Positions 1-9,367 of a stretch of DNA of 64,000 nt are shown here, one piece after another. Origin of the DNA: Streptomyces sp. LBL (GTDB lineage: Bacteria > Actinomycetota > Actinomycetes > Streptomycetales > Streptomycetaceae); assembly GCF_029893585.1 (NCBI RefSeq), contig NZ_JARXYX010000004.1:62001-126000 (forward strand), written 5' to 3'. The notes under the pieces were generated by a model. It saw nothing but the letters and a program-made list of their open reading frames with translations. It was not told the origin of the DNA and did no database searches. Within the stretch, counting starts at the first letter, position 1; each line of letters opens with the position of its first letter. The position numbers and the translations under genes are program-made.

Positions 1-1064
1 TCCTTCGTGAGAGCGGTCGTACTGCTACCAAGAGTACGTGTCTCGGCGCCCATCGGTTCCCGCCGGTCCACCACCTGCGGTTGCCCCGGATCCCCGAAGA
101 GCATGCGCCGGAAGTCGGCCCGCGCCTGCCGTACGGACTCGCGGGCGGCGACGAGGGTCTGCCGGGCGGCCCGCCCCACGGCACGGGCTGCGTCGGCCGC
201 GGGCCGCAGCACCAGGTCCCGTACGGCGTGCCCGACCGGTGTGAGCACCCTGCGGTACACCCATCGCACCGGCTCGACGAAGATCCACCGGAAGAGAGTC
301 CCCAGGAACCGTCCGACAGCGAGCGAGATGTGCCCGGCGATCCGCCAGGCGTGCCCGAGCGCGTCCCCCACCTCGCGCGCGATGACGGCCAGGACGCGTC
401 CGACGGGGGTGAGGATCCAGCGCCACACGGCGAGCGCGGGCAGCACGAACAGGATCCGGGTGGCCCAGTGGAGAATCATGCCGACCAGCTGGACGAGCCC
501 GGTCACGCACCAGGCGACGGCCCGGCCGACGGGCGCGAGGATCCACTCGTACAGCCATAGCGCGGGTACGACGATCAGATACCGCGCGAGCCAGACCACG
601 GCGGTGTACACACCGAGGCCGAGGGCGGCGAACACGGCCCCGACGCCCTTGAGCAGCCACCTGATCCCGTGCCCAAGCGGGGTCAGCACGCGCGCGTGCA
701 CCCACGCGAGGGCGTGGCCGGCCGGAGTGAGCACGTAGCGGTACAGCCACGTGAGCGGCACGACGACGAGCACGTTCCCGAGCCAGCCGAGCGCCTTGCC
801 GACGGGGACGAGGAGATAGCGCCAGAGGGCGACCGCGGGCCAGAAGAACAGGGCTTTGCCGAGCCATAGCAGGGCCCGCCCGAGCGGCCTGAGCAGGGTG
901 TCCCTCAGCACGCGCCCGACGACGGCGAGCACGTCCCACACCATCCGCACCGGCATGACCAGCACAAGCACCACGATCCGCACAGGAATCCGGATCGCGA
1001 CGACGAGGCACCCTTCGGGCGCCGCCTGCCCTGGCGGCCGATCTGGTGGTTTCTCGAGGTCCAT
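1..1064 (-). CDS. Membrane protein built of repeated LTPVG segments (3' end beyond window)
   Basis: I read a minus-strand frame that stays open through the left edge, about 354 residues from an ATG at 1064. The start reads MDLEKPPDRPPG. The body then repeats a hydrophobic unit of about 35-45 residues, each containing LTPVG, LTPAG, LAPVG or LVPVG followed by a Trp/Tyr-rich amphipathic helix. At least seven such units are visible, so it is probably membrane associated. A basic Ala/Arg-rich stretch and a polar tail follow. A GTG at 1121, just behind a GAGGAGG box, is an alternative start. Similar repeat proteins occur in Streptomyces, but I know no function for them. The other long minus-strand frame here (25-1152) is Arg-rich and is a shadow. 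Confidence 0.65.
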   Translation of the reverse strand, partial: MDLEKPPDRPPGQAAPEGCLVVAIRIPVRIVVLVLVMPVRMVWDVLAVVGRVLRDTLLRPLGRALLWLGKALFFWPAVALWRYLLVPVGKALGWLGNVLVVVPLTWLYRYVLTPAGHALAWVHARVLTPLGHGIRWLLKGVGAVFAALGLGVYTAVVWLARYLIVVPALWLYEWILAPVGRAVAWCVTGLVQLVGMILHWATRILFVLPALAVWRWILTPVGRVLAVIAREVGDALGHAWRIAGHISLAVGRFLGTLFRWIFVEPVRWVYRRVLTPVGHAVRDLVLRPAADAARAVGRAARQTLVAARESVRQARADFRRMLFGDPGQPQVVDRREPMGAETRTLGSSTTALTK

Positions 1065-1273
1065 GACGACGTAGACGCCACAGCCGCCCGTCCGGATCCC
1101 GTACCGCGCTGGTTGCTCCACGCCTCCTCGAAATCCCCACTTCGACCGGCAACGACGAGCCCGAGGCCAGGCGTTCGCGTTGCGGGCTACGTCGACCGGG
1201 TGAACAGTGGATTCATGGGCCCGGGTCCTCAACGGATGAAGCACCCACCACGCGAAGCGCATCTGGAACCTCT

Positions 1274-2743
1274 ATGGCCAGAACCTTTCGGCGACGCGCC
1301 TTTCACAGCGTCAACGCATCCTTCCTGGTTGCGGCTCTCGCCCTTCCAGCGGGTCTGACAGGTGCGGTGACAACGCTTCAGGCCCCCAGCGCGAGCAGGC
1401 CGCAGTCGCCCGCTGAGACACCGCCTCCGTCTCCCGTGGACCCACCTCCCCCGGACACGCCGCCTCCCCCGGACACGCCGAGTGGTCCGGCGACGCCTAC
1501 GGCCCCCGACACCCTGCCCGCACCGAGTGATACTCCGTCGCCGGATTCGGGGCACACACCGCCCTCTGACCAGCCGTCACAGCCGCCAGGTTCCGATGAC
1601 GCGGGCCGAGCGGCGTCCGACCCCCCTGCGGAACAGACGAAACAGATCGACGACGTCATGACGCGTCTGGACGAGACGAAGGGTGACGTCCCCGAGGAAC
1701 TCGTGCCGACTGTTGACGAATTGACGACCACTCTCGAAGCGGTCCAGGACCCGAAGACGTCGCCGCAGGACAGACAGGGAGTCATCGAGAGCGTCAAACA
1801 GCTGACCATCGCGCTGAAAGCCATCGGTGACGACAGCACACCCCCCAAGCTGCGGAAACGGTTGATCCCGTTCGTGAAGCAGGCGTCCGCCGCACTGAAG
1901 GTGGGTTACGCTCGGCGAGTTCCGGCCGAGGCGCGGTCCTTTCTCCTCATGGTCGTGAAGCGGACGACGTCCACGCTGAGCATGATCTGCGCCCCCCGGA
2001 CGCCGCAGAAGCTGCGAGACCAACTGATCGCGACTTCGGAAGTGGTGAACCACACGGTGAGTTCGGGAGTGCTGAACCACACGGTGAGTTCCGGAGAACT
2101 GAACCCGACAGTGGCGGCGCGCTCCGGTACGGAGAAATCTGGTTGGTTCGCGTTGCAGCTGAGCGCCGCGGTGCAGACAGCCGCAGCCCAGCCGATGCCC
2201 CGGGAGAAGAAAGATGCCCTCGTGGGGACCGCGTACAAGCAAAGCAAGCAACTGAAGGTGCTCTCCGACCACAAGACGTCAACGAAGGACCGAACCGAAG
2301 CCGCTAAGGACATGCAGAATCGGTCCACTCGGTTGAGGCACCAACAGGAAGCTGCCGCCTCGGCTCAGGGGCAGCCGAAAGACCCTATCGGCAAGGCGGC
2401 CGAGGTCTGCACCAACGCTATATTCAATACGGTGCCGGAGCACAGAATCGCCCAGAGGCTGCAAAACCTGATTCCCGATAATTGGACACCAAAAGGAGTC
2501 AAGGATTTCTGGAAGGCTCGGGCAGAGGGAGACAAGATGCTCGACGTCCTCGCCCAGTTGCAGAACGACAAACGCGTCCACGCACCGGTCAAGATCGCGT
2601 CGCTCATCACCCAGCTCGCCAAGCTGGTTTCGAGGAGCGAACTGTTCTCCACCATCGGCTCTCCGGATTCCGGCTACTGCCAGGCGACAGCCATGTACCT
2701 CGACACCGACTTCGGGATCGCAGTCGGAACCTGGCTCGAGTAG
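1274..2743 (+). CDS. Secreted proline-rich hypothetical protein
   Basis: This is a 489-residue protein of unknown function. Residues about 1-35 look like a signal peptide: an RRR-rich start, a hydrophobic core around VAALALPAGL, and Ala residues after it. A Pro/Thr/Ser-rich segment follows (about 40-110, repeated PPPPDTP), probably a cell-wall-spanning linker. The rest is polar and helical, with Lys/Gln/Asp-rich heptad-like stretches. A short duplicated motif (VVNHTVSSG / VLNHTVSSG) lies at about residues 257-275. It has only a few Cys residues and no recognisable catalytic motif. It converges on the next gene with an 11-base gap. No strong ribosome-binding site precedes the ATG, so the start is uncertain. 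Confidence 0.6.
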   Translation: MARTFRRRAFHSVNASFLVAALALPAGLTGAVTTLQAPSASRPQSPAETPPPSPVDPPPPDTPPPPDTPSGPATPTAPDTLPAPSDTPSPDSGHTPPSDQPSQPPGSDDAGRAASDPPAEQTKQIDDVMTRLDETKGDVPEELVPTVDELTTTLEAVQDPKTSPQDRQGVIESVKQLTIALKAIGDDSTPPKLRKRLIPFVKQASAALKVGYARRVPAEARSFLLMVVKRTTSTLSMICAPRTPQKLRDQLIATSEVVNHTVSSGVLNHTVSSGELNPTVAARSGTEKSGWFALQLSAAVQTAAAQPMPREKKDALVGTAYKQSKQLKVLSDHKTSTKDRTEAAKDMQNRSTRLRHQQEAAASAQGQPKDPIGKAAEVCTNAIFNTVPEHRIAQRLQNLIPDNWTPKGVKDFWKARAEGDKMLDVLAQLQNDKRVHAPVKIASLITQLAKLVSRSELFSTIGSPDSGYCQATAMYLDTDFGIAVGTWLE

Positions 2744-2754
2744 CTCGGCCACCC

Positions 2755-4218
2755 TCAGACACCGGAAGAACTCAGCAGTTCCGCGAGGGGCACTTCAGAG
2801 TTGACGTGCGCCTCGGCAGCCCCGTATCTTTCCGACTCTCTCTGTGCCTCCTGCTCCAGATGCGTCTCCCCTTTGAAGTTGTATGACGAGATGATCGACG
2901 TGGGGGAGCGCCCCGGAATCCAGACCGCCGTCACATAGCGCGGTCTGCGCGTCAGATTGACGAGGTTGTTGTTGTGTCGCACCCTCCCGTGGTAGAAGAC
3001 CTGCGGGATACATCCATTTTCCGGGGGGCAGTAGTACTGCCTGTCGTCCGCATCCCATGAATAATGAGGAGTTTTGAACTCCTCCACGTCGAGCTTTCCT
3101 CGGTCTTTCCTCATATAGGAGACCGTCAAGTCGAGGCTCACAACGTCGTACGTAGCATCCTTGGGCAGCTGCACCACGTGCTTGCTCGTGTATTCCTGCC
3201 CGGTTTCGAGACGATTGCCAGGTCCGTAGAAACGCCCGCTGCTGATCGTGGTGTACAGGAGTTGACCGACGTGAAGTTCCGCTTCCCCTGAATCCTCGCC
3301 CCGCTGGCCCGCGCTCTCTTTCCACTCCTGCATCAGGCTCCCGAGGGGAGGGTTTTGGTTGTAATCGGCGTCTCTGCCGCGGACCGTGTAGACGTCATTG
3401 ACGATGTACACCGGAATCCCTCCGGTGTTCTTCATGTAAAGCGTCAGGGGGACCTGGAGGAACCCGAGCGAACGATCCAGCCGCGGCTTTCCGAACTCCG
3501 CCTTCATCGTGAGATGCATCGGGGCCGCCGTGGGCTGGTACATGGTGGAATACGCCAGGCTGACGCCGGTCAGGAGCGCGGTGGCGACCACTGAGGCCGC
3601 GAACCTCTTGGGCTGCGGGACTCCCTTCCACGAGGTGTTGCGCACGAGGAGGCACAGCGCCCAGAGGGACCAGCACCAGAGGGGCATGAACACCAGCACA
3701 TAAGGCGTGAACTCCATCTCCTCGAGCCACATGAACAGCAGGAGACTGTCGGTGGCCAGGGCGATGAGCACGCCGAGCAGGACGATCGCCCCAGAGACCC
3801 GGAACTGCCGCCTCCCCCCGTAGTCGAGTGCCGCGACGGCCGCCACACCCTGCACGGCACCCGACAGGACGAACAGCACCCCACTGATCCGTTGCGCAAA
3901 GGTCAGGGCCCCGGAGGCGTCCGGCCATCCGACGACCGCGCTGAGGGCCATGGACGCGAGCAGCCCGGCCACCAGGACCACGGTGACCGCGCGCCGTCTC
4001 CCGGCATGGTCGGGCCACGTCCCGCTGTCGCCTCCGCGCCAGCAGAAGAGTGCCGAATCCTCCAGATCGAGGTCCTCGGGGTAGCCGAGGCGTCCGACGA
4101 TTTTCCGCAGTTCGCCCGCTGACCAGGCACGGCCCACCGTCTCGCCGTTCACGACGACCCGGCGCAGCCCACGGCTGTCGGGTGGCTCGACAACGACCCA
4201 GGGACGGATGCTCCTCAT
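2755..4218 (-). CDS. Polytopic membrane protein with large C-terminal extracellular domain, unknown function
   Basis: This is a 487-residue protein. The N-terminal 75 residues are soluble and include a WSAGELRKIVGRLGYPEDL segment. Four or five hydrophobic segments follow (roughly 80-105, 115-135, 140-165, 175-195 and 205-225). The C-terminal half is polar, beta-rich and without further membrane segments, with features such as LYMKNTGGIPVYIVNDVYTV and two Cys around YYCPPENGC that could form a disulfide. I do not recognise the family. The architecture suggests an extracytoplasmic binding or sensing domain on a membrane anchor. It stands alone, converging on the secreted proline-rich gene. Confidence 0.65.
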   Translation of the reverse strand: MRSIRPWVVVEPPDSRGLRRVVVNGETVGRAWSAGELRKIVGRLGYPEDLDLEDSALFCWRGGDSGTWPDHAGRRRAVTVVLVAGLLASMALSAVVGWPDASGALTFAQRISGVLFVLSGAVQGVAAVAALDYGGRRQFRVSGAIVLLGVLIALATDSLLLFMWLEEMEFTPYVLVFMPLWCWSLWALCLLVRNTSWKGVPQPKRFAASVVATALLTGVSLAYSTMYQPTAAPMHLTMKAEFGKPRLDRSLGFLQVPLTLYMKNTGGIPVYIVNDVYTVRGRDADYNQNPPLGSLMQEWKESAGQRGEDSGEAELHVGQLLYTTISSGRFYGPGNRLETGQEYTSKHVVQLPKDATYDVVSLDLTVSYMRKDRGKLDVEEFKTPHYSWDADDRQYYCPPENGCIPQVFYHGRVRHNNNLVNLTRRPRYVTAVWIPGRSPTSIISSYNFKGETHLEQEAQRESERYGAAEAHVNSEVPLAELLSSSGV

Positions 4219-4445
4219 GGCCCCAGGTTCGAACCCGGAACAGCCCGGTGCACGCGGGGCTACCCCGTTCGGCCGCCGGAGCCCGAGCGGCGACCACCCG
4301 CTCCAGCCTCAACCGACCTCTGTGGGCGGCTCCGTCGCGAGAACCTGTCCCACCGTGTCGGCGAGGGTGAGGTGGACGAGGGCGAGTCCCTGGGCATCAT
4401 CAGGGCCGACTCGGTCTGGGACCTCGGCGAAAGCCCAGGCACTAT

Positions 4446-5036
4446 GTGCCCATGATTACACTCACGAAGGAAGACGGCCCGGCCGACCTGGACGGGGTGA
4501 CCCATCTGTCCATCGGGGTCTCCTGGGACCCCACCGCCGGCAGCAGCGGCGGAGTGCTGGGCAAACTCCGCCGGAAAACCGGCACCGACCTCGACCTGAT
4601 CGCCATCGCCATGCACGACGGGGACCCCGTGCGCCTGGCGGGCCTCGACTCCCTCGACCCCATCGGCAACGGCTCCCTCCTGCACAGCGGGGACAACCAG
4701 ACCGGCCGCGGGGACGGCGACGACGAGACCGTGACGGTCGAGTTCGCGAAGATACCGCCCCACATCACCTCGATCATGTTCGTCGCCGCCGCCTACAAGA
4801 AGGGCAGCTCCTTCCAGAAGGCACGCAACATCAGCTTCAAGGTGTACGACGCGACCGGCGGCACCTCGCAGCAGGTCGCAGACATCTGGCCGAGCATGCT
4901 CACCACGGACAACGGCTGCGCCGTCGCCAAAGCCGTCCGCTTCGGCGACACCTGGAAGCTCGAAGTCATCAACGTCACCGGCAAGATCAAACAGGGCGAC
5001 CAACTCGCCCTGATGCGCTTCGCCGCGAGCAAGTAG
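4446..5036 (+). CDS. TerD-family protein
   Basis: This 196-residue protein has the TerD signature: LSIGVSWDPT near residue 22, DLDLIAIAMHDGD near 48, then LLHSGDNQTGRGDGDDETV near 80, whose acidic residues form the paired calcium sites of the family. The family is linked to tellurite and stress tolerance and, in Streptomyces, to calcium-dependent differentiation. This is usually in multi-gene ter clusters, but here the gene stands alone. The C-terminal ALMRFAASK is also common in the family. The GTG at 4446 and the ATG at 4452 are equally plausible starts. No strong Shine-Dalgarno sequence is visible. Confidence 0.85.
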   Translation: MPMITLTKEDGPADLDGVTHLSIGVSWDPTAGSSGGVLGKLRRKTGTDLDLIAIAMHDGDPVRLAGLDSLDPIGNGSLLHSGDNQTGRGDGDDETVTVEFAKIPPHITSIMFVAAAYKKGSSFQKARNISFKVYDATGGTSQQVADIWPSMLTTDNGCAVAKAVRFGDTWKLEVINVTGKIKQGDQLALMRFAASK

Positions 5037-5357
5037 CCGTCAACGGACCGCACGCGGCCAGGACCGCCACCCCACGGAAGCCCTGGCCGCGCGGCTCGGG
5101 TGCCCGCGCCCACTCCCGGCCCACCGCGTGCGCGCAGCCGATCCGTCCCGATCGATCAGTCGGCGACGAGGGAGAACTGAATCTTGATATAAAAATTTGA
5201 TCTACAGCTGCTTGTTCAATCTGATACTTAATAATCAAGCCCTGCGGGGCGCACTGTAGTGAAAGGTCGCCAATGCCCGGCGCGCGCGATTGCACATCCA
5301 GTCGCCGGGCATAAAGCATGAGCGGACGAAGTTGATCATACTTGATCACTATCACGC
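5037..5357. other. Non-coding, AT-rich spacer
   Basis: The first half is ordinary GC-rich sequence after the terD-like stop. From about 5180 to 5260 the base composition drops sharply (runs such as atataaaaatttgatc), which is unusual for Streptomyces. I see no gene. The spacer probably holds the promoter of the downstream pair, and it marks the left edge of a lower-GC segment. Confidence 0.5.
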
Positions 5358-5954
5358 ATGCGACTCGCAATCGAGAGACCTTGCACTACCCTCAAGGACG
5401 TGCAAACTGTCGAAGCAATCAAATGGGCCCTCCTTGGCGGTGCATGCTCGGAGGCGCTCATCACCTTGGAGCAAATCGCAAAGGTGAGCGAAAAAACCCT
5501 GAAGTGGCCCTACCGGAAGAATGAAATTCCGATCCTTTGCACCGCCGTAGGAATTCGACTCTTCCTGGGCGGAACCCTGGCATCAGTAGTTGTATCAGAA
5601 TTACAATTCTCGGTCTCCGCGAAGGTTGCAGCCTTTGCACTCGGAGCAACCGCACCACTCGCCTTCGCTCGAGTGATCAAAATTCTGCGACTCTTCAACC
5701 CGCGAGGAGGTGCCGCACTCAGGAATCTACTTCAATTCATCAATATGCTGAATCAGCAGAACACTCAACTCGGGCCTCCGGCAAACGACCGGCCTCCGAC
5801 AAACGACGGCCCTGTCGCAAACAACCAGCCTCCCGTGAACGACGGACCTCCCGCAAACGAAACAACCAGGGTACCGAACCAGGCCGAATCACCTGAAAAT
5901 CCTCAGGCCGATACACCGGACGAAACAGGAGAAAAAACCGATGCCGAACAGTAA
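5358..5954 (+). CDS. Small membrane protein with proline/asparagine repeat tail
   Basis: This 198-residue protein is of unknown function. It has about 55 soluble N-terminal residues, then two hydrophobic helices (about 58-82 and 88-110). The tail is polar and repetitive, with PPAND, PPTND, PVANN, PPVND and PPANE in succession at about residues 140-165. The C terminus is acidic. It overlaps the WD40 gene by 14 bases, so the two are probably translationally coupled and work together. Codon use is less GC-biased than in its neighbours, which suggests acquired DNA. No ribosome-binding site precedes the ATG. A GTG at 5400 behind AAGGA is an alternative start. Confidence 0.6.
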   Translation: MRLAIERPCTTLKDVQTVEAIKWALLGGACSEALITLEQIAKVSEKTLKWPYRKNEIPILCTAVGIRLFLGGTLASVVVSELQFSVSAKVAAFALGATAPLAFARVIKILRLFNPRGGAALRNLLQFINMLNQQNTQLGPPANDRPPTNDGPVANNQPPVNDGPPANETTRVPNQAESPENPQADTPDETGEKTDAEQ

Positions 5955-7209
5955 ACTGAATCAGCTTTTCTCACTTTTGGCTGAGGACGAGAGCGGCAGG
6001 GAGTTCACGGATTCCAAGAGGTACGGGATAATTGCCGCCCTGGCCGGAGAGCCTCCTCGACGTGGCGAGATCCAGTCGACGAAACCTTTGCCGGACGACC
6101 GTGAGAGCGGTTACTTACTCTCGGCACGGCATCGGAAACCTGCCATCTTGGCGAGCATCTTCGCACTCGCCCTCGGCGTGTTGGTGGGCGCTACGCTGCC
6201 ATTTTCCTGGTATCCCGCTCCGAGCCCTCCGAGCTACGAATTCCCACCCATCACCCATCCGAGCATTCGGACCATCTACTCGGTAGAACAATCCCTCAAT
6301 GATTCGGCTGTCAATTCGTCGATGAGTCCGGACGGAACGACCCTTGCTGTGGGTACGAAAAAGGGGGTGGTGAGTCTGATCGACACGGCAGACCCTGACC
6401 GCAAACCCCTTCAGCTCGAAGACTCAGGGACGATCACACACACTACCTTCAGCCCGAACGGAACCATTCTGGCGGTCGGGAACAGTGAAGGAAAGATCAG
6501 CCTCTGGCGCACAGCAGATCCTTCTCTTGATGCACCTGAGGAGACTCTGGCCATGCGCGAGGACGGAAAGTCTGGAGGCGCGGTAGCCGATATCGCCTTC
6601 AGCCCCCGTGGCGACCTGCTGGCAGTAGGAAGCAGCAGTGGGATTGTGCGCATCTGGAAAACGCACCACTCGAAGCCCTCCGAGGTGGTGGCCGGCCCCA
6701 GTCTGTTTGACTCGGTCTCTCGCCTTGCGTTCTCACGGGACGGTCACTTCCTCGCGGCCGGCGGCATCGACAAGACGGTGCAGCTGTGGGACATGAGCGC
6801 GCCGGGCAACCCCCTCGTCACGTCATACAACACAATCTCCTCGTCGGGGGACATCAACGCTCTCGCCTTCACCACGCGAGACCGCCTCGCCGTGGGCAGC
6901 GCAGACGGTGTCGTCTCCATTTGGAATGTCGCACAGCCGGAGAAGCCCAAGAAGATGTCCTCGTCGAAACCTCGCGGATCCACCAGTGATCTCACGTTCG
7001 ACTCACAGGGGCGAGTGCTCGCAGCCAGTAACGCGAATGGGACCGTCTCGTTGTGGGAGGACATCGCCGACCTCGAAAGCCCCATCGTGCTGGGGAATGA
7101 GGAATCCCACTCAGGCCTCAGCAGCGTGAACTTCAAAGGCTCTCAGGACGTGCTGGCCGTGGGCGGGAGCAACGGATCAGTTCAGTTCTGGTCCAAGGCC
7201 TGGAAATAG
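5941..7209 (+). CDS. Membrane-anchored WD40-repeat protein
   Basis: This 422-residue protein has a cytoplasmic N terminus of about 65 residues and one membrane helix (about 68-88, ILASIFALALGVLVGATL). It is followed by a repeat domain from about residue 115 to the end. Five to seven WD40-type blades can be traced by cores such as FSPNGTILAVGNSEGKISLW, FSPRGDLLAVGSSSGIVRIW, FSRDGHFLAAGGIDKTVQLW and VGSADGVVSIWN. The propeller should serve as a protein-binding platform. It starts inside the preceding gene in an overlapping frame, so they form a two-gene unit. A perfect hairpin follows the stop. GC content is below that of the core genes. Confidence 0.85.
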   Translation: MPNSKLNQLFSLLAEDESGREFTDSKRYGIIAALAGEPPRRGEIQSTKPLPDDRESGYLLSARHRKPAILASIFALALGVLVGATLPFSWYPAPSPPSYEFPPITHPSIRTIYSVEQSLNDSAVNSSMSPDGTTLAVGTKKGVVSLIDTADPDRKPLQLEDSGTITHTTFSPNGTILAVGNSEGKISLWRTADPSLDAPEETLAMREDGKSGGAVADIAFSPRGDLLAVGSSSGIVRIWKTHHSKPSEVVAGPSLFDSVSRLAFSRDGHFLAAGGIDKTVQLWDMSAPGNPLVTSYNTISSSGDINALAFTTRDRLAVGSADGVVSIWNVAQPEKPKKMSSSKPRGSTSDLTFDSQGRVLAASNANGTVSLWEDIADLESPIVLGNEESHSGLSSVNFKGSQDVLAVGGSNGSVQFWSKAWK

Positions 7210-7231
7210 AAGTGGCTCGCAGCGCGCGATC

Positions 7232-7261
7232 GAGCCCCCTCCCGTCGACGGGAGGGGGCTC
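7232..7261 (+). terminator. Perfect 15-bp inverted repeat after the WD40 gene
   Basis: The two 15-base arms (7232-7246 and 7247-7261) are exactly complementary around a central GTCGAC. The hairpin lies 22 bases past the WD40 stop. It sits between convergent genes, so it may stop transcription from both sides. Confidence 0.75.
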
Positions 7262-7299
7262 AGAAGTACGCAGAGGCCGTTCCGCGGCATCCGACGGGA

Positions 7300-9246
7300 T
7301 CAGTTCGGAGCCGGCTTCTTCACCGTCAGCGGCAGCAGCTTCTTACCAGTCGGCCCCACCTGAATCTGTGTGTCGAGGGCAGGGCACACCCCACAGTCGA
7401 AGCAAGGCGTCCACCGGCAGTCCTCGACCTCCGTCTCGTCGAGGGCGTCCTGCCAGTCCTCCCAGAGCCAGTCCTTGTCGAGGCCGGAGTCGAGGTGGTC
7501 CCAGGGCAGGACCTCCTCGTAGCCACGCTCCCGAGTCGTGTACCAGTCGACGTCGACGCCCAAGGGGGCCAGCGCCTTGTCGGCGCACCGCATCCAGCGG
7601 TCGTACGAGAAGTGCTCGCGCCAGCCGTCGAAGCGGCCGCCGTCCTCGTACACGGCCCGGATGACGCCACCGATGCGGCGGTCGCCCCTGGACAGCAGGC
7701 CTTCCACGATGCCCGGCTTGCCGTCGTGGTAGCGGAAGCCGATGGAGCGGCCGTACTTCTTGTCGCCGCGGATCTTGTCGCGGAGCTTGGTCAGACGGGC
7801 GTCCGTCTCCTCCGCCGACAACTGCGGGGCCCACTGGAACGGGGTGTGGGGCTTGGGGACGAAGCCGCCGATCGACACCGTGCAGCGGATGTCGTTCGCG
7901 CCGGAGACCTCGCGGCCCTTCTGGATGACGCTCATCGCCATGTCGGCGATCTGCAGGACGTCCTCGTCGGTCTCCGTCGGGAGGCCACACATGAAGTACA
8001 GCTTCACCTGGCGCCAGCCGTTGCCGTAGGCGGTGGCCACCGTGCGGATCAGGTCCTCTTCCGAGACCATCTTGTTGATGACCTTGCGCATGCGCTCGGA
8101 GCCGCCCTCGGGGGCGAAGGTCAGGCCCGACCGACGGCCGTTGCGCGTCAGCTCGTTGGCCAGATCGACGTTGAAGGCGTCCACTCGGGTCGAGGGGAGG
8201 GACAGGCCGATCTTGTCCTCCTCGTAGCGGTCCGCGAGGCCCTTGGCGATATCGCCGATCTCGCTGTGGTCCGCGGACGACAGGGACAGGAGGCCGACCT
8301 CCTCGAAGCCTGTCGCCTTCAGGCCCTTCTCCACCATGTCGCCGATGCCGGTGATGGAGCGTTCCCGGACCGGACGCGTGATCATGCCCGCCTGGCAGAA
8401 GCGGCAGCCTCGGGTGCAGCCGCGGAAGATCTCCACCGACATGCGCTCGTGGACCGTCTCCGCGAGCGGGACCAGCGGCTGCTTGGGGTACGGCCACTCG
8501 TCCAAATCCATGACCGTGTGCTTGGAGACGCGCCACGGGACACCCGACCTGTTCGGGACCACGCGCGCGATACGACCGTCCGGGAGGTACTCGACGTCGT
8601 AGAAGGCCGGGATGTACACCGAGCCCGTCTTCGCGAGACGGAACAGGACCTCCTCGCGGCCTCCCGGACAGCCCTCCGCCTTCCACTCCCGGATGATCCG
8701 GGTCATGTCCAGCACGGCCTGCTCGCCGTCGCCGATGATCGCCGCGTCGATGAAGTCGGCGACCGGCTCGGGGTTGAAGGCCGCGTGACCGCCGGCCAGG
8801 ACGATCGGATCGTCGATCGTGCGCTCACGGGACTCCAGCGGGATGCCCGCCAGGTCCAGCGCCGTGAGCATGTTCGTGTAGCCGAGCTCCGTGGAGAAGG
8901 ACAGACCGAACACGTCGAAGGCCTTCACCGGCCGGTGGCTGTCCACCGTGAACTGCGGGACGCCGTGCTCCCGCATCAGCGCCTCCAGGTCCGGCCACAC
9001 GCTGTAGGTGCGCTCGGCGAGGACGCCCTCCTGCTCGTTCAGGACCTCGTAGAGAATCATGACGCCCTGGTTGGGCAGACCGACCTCGTACGCGTCCGGG
9101 TACATCAGCGCCCAGTGGACTTCGCACGACTCCCACGGTTTTACGGTGGAGTTGAGCTCTCCGCCGACGTACTGGATCGGCTTCTGCACATGCGGGAGCA
9201 GAGCTTCGAGCTGCGGGAACACCGACGCAGCGACTTCGGCAGGCAT
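7300..9246 (-). CDS. Radical SAM / B12-binding-domain Fe-S protein (TIGR03960-like)
   Basis: This 648-residue protein combines an N-terminal B12-binding-like region (SFSTELGYTNMLTALDLAGIP and AGGHAAFNPEPVADFIDAAIIGDGE at roughly residues 115-185) with a radical SAM core. The core carries the cluster motif CTRGCRFCQ at about residue 280. A C-terminal CFDCGVC motif near residue 625 may bind a second cluster or zinc. The architecture matches the widespread radical SAM family found beside a TIGR03936 gene and RNase E in actinobacteria. The substrate is unknown. I chose the ATG at 9246, preceded by GAAGGTCG at a normal distance, because the 90 residues upstream are basic and without conserved character. 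Confidence 0.85.
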   Translation of the reverse strand: MPAEVAASVFPQLEALLPHVQKPIQYVGGELNSTVKPWESCEVHWALMYPDAYEVGLPNQGVMILYEVLNEQEGVLAERTYSVWPDLEALMREHGVPQFTVDSHRPVKAFDVFGLSFSTELGYTNMLTALDLAGIPLESRERTIDDPIVLAGGHAAFNPEPVADFIDAAIIGDGEQAVLDMTRIIREWKAEGCPGGREEVLFRLAKTGSVYIPAFYDVEYLPDGRIARVVPNRSGVPWRVSKHTVMDLDEWPYPKQPLVPLAETVHERMSVEIFRGCTRGCRFCQAGMITRPVRERSITGIGDMVEKGLKATGFEEVGLLSLSSADHSEIGDIAKGLADRYEEDKIGLSLPSTRVDAFNVDLANELTRNGRRSGLTFAPEGGSERMRKVINKMVSEEDLIRTVATAYGNGWRQVKLYFMCGLPTETDEDVLQIADMAMSVIQKGREVSGANDIRCTVSIGGFVPKPHTPFQWAPQLSAEETDARLTKLRDKIRGDKKYGRSIGFRYHDGKPGIVEGLLSRGDRRIGGVIRAVYEDGGRFDGWREHFSYDRWMRCADKALAPLGVDVDWYTTRERGYEEVLPWDHLDSGLDKDWLWEDWQDALDETEVEDCRWTPCFDCGVCPALDTQIQVGPTGKKLLPLTVKKPAPN

Positions 9247-9310
9247 CTCGCGACCTTCGTGAGCGGGACAGGACTGACAGGGGTGACCATCCAGCGTAAC
9301 GCGATCGCGA

Positions 9311-9336
9311 GGGCCCTTTGCACGGCCGAAGGGCCC
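9311..9336 (-). terminator. Hairpin downstream of the CYTH-CHAD gene
   Basis: Arms of eight bases (gggccctt / aagggccc) flank a ten-base loop. The hairpin lies about 30 bases beyond the CYTH-CHAD stop on the minus strand. Confidence 0.45.
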
Positions 9337-9367
9337 GAGGGGCCACCGCCGCCCGTGCCCGGGACGC

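Noticed and set aside
25..1152. Minus-strand 375-codon Arg/Ala-rich frame
   Set aside because: It is an out-of-frame shadow of the LTPVG-repeat membrane protein.
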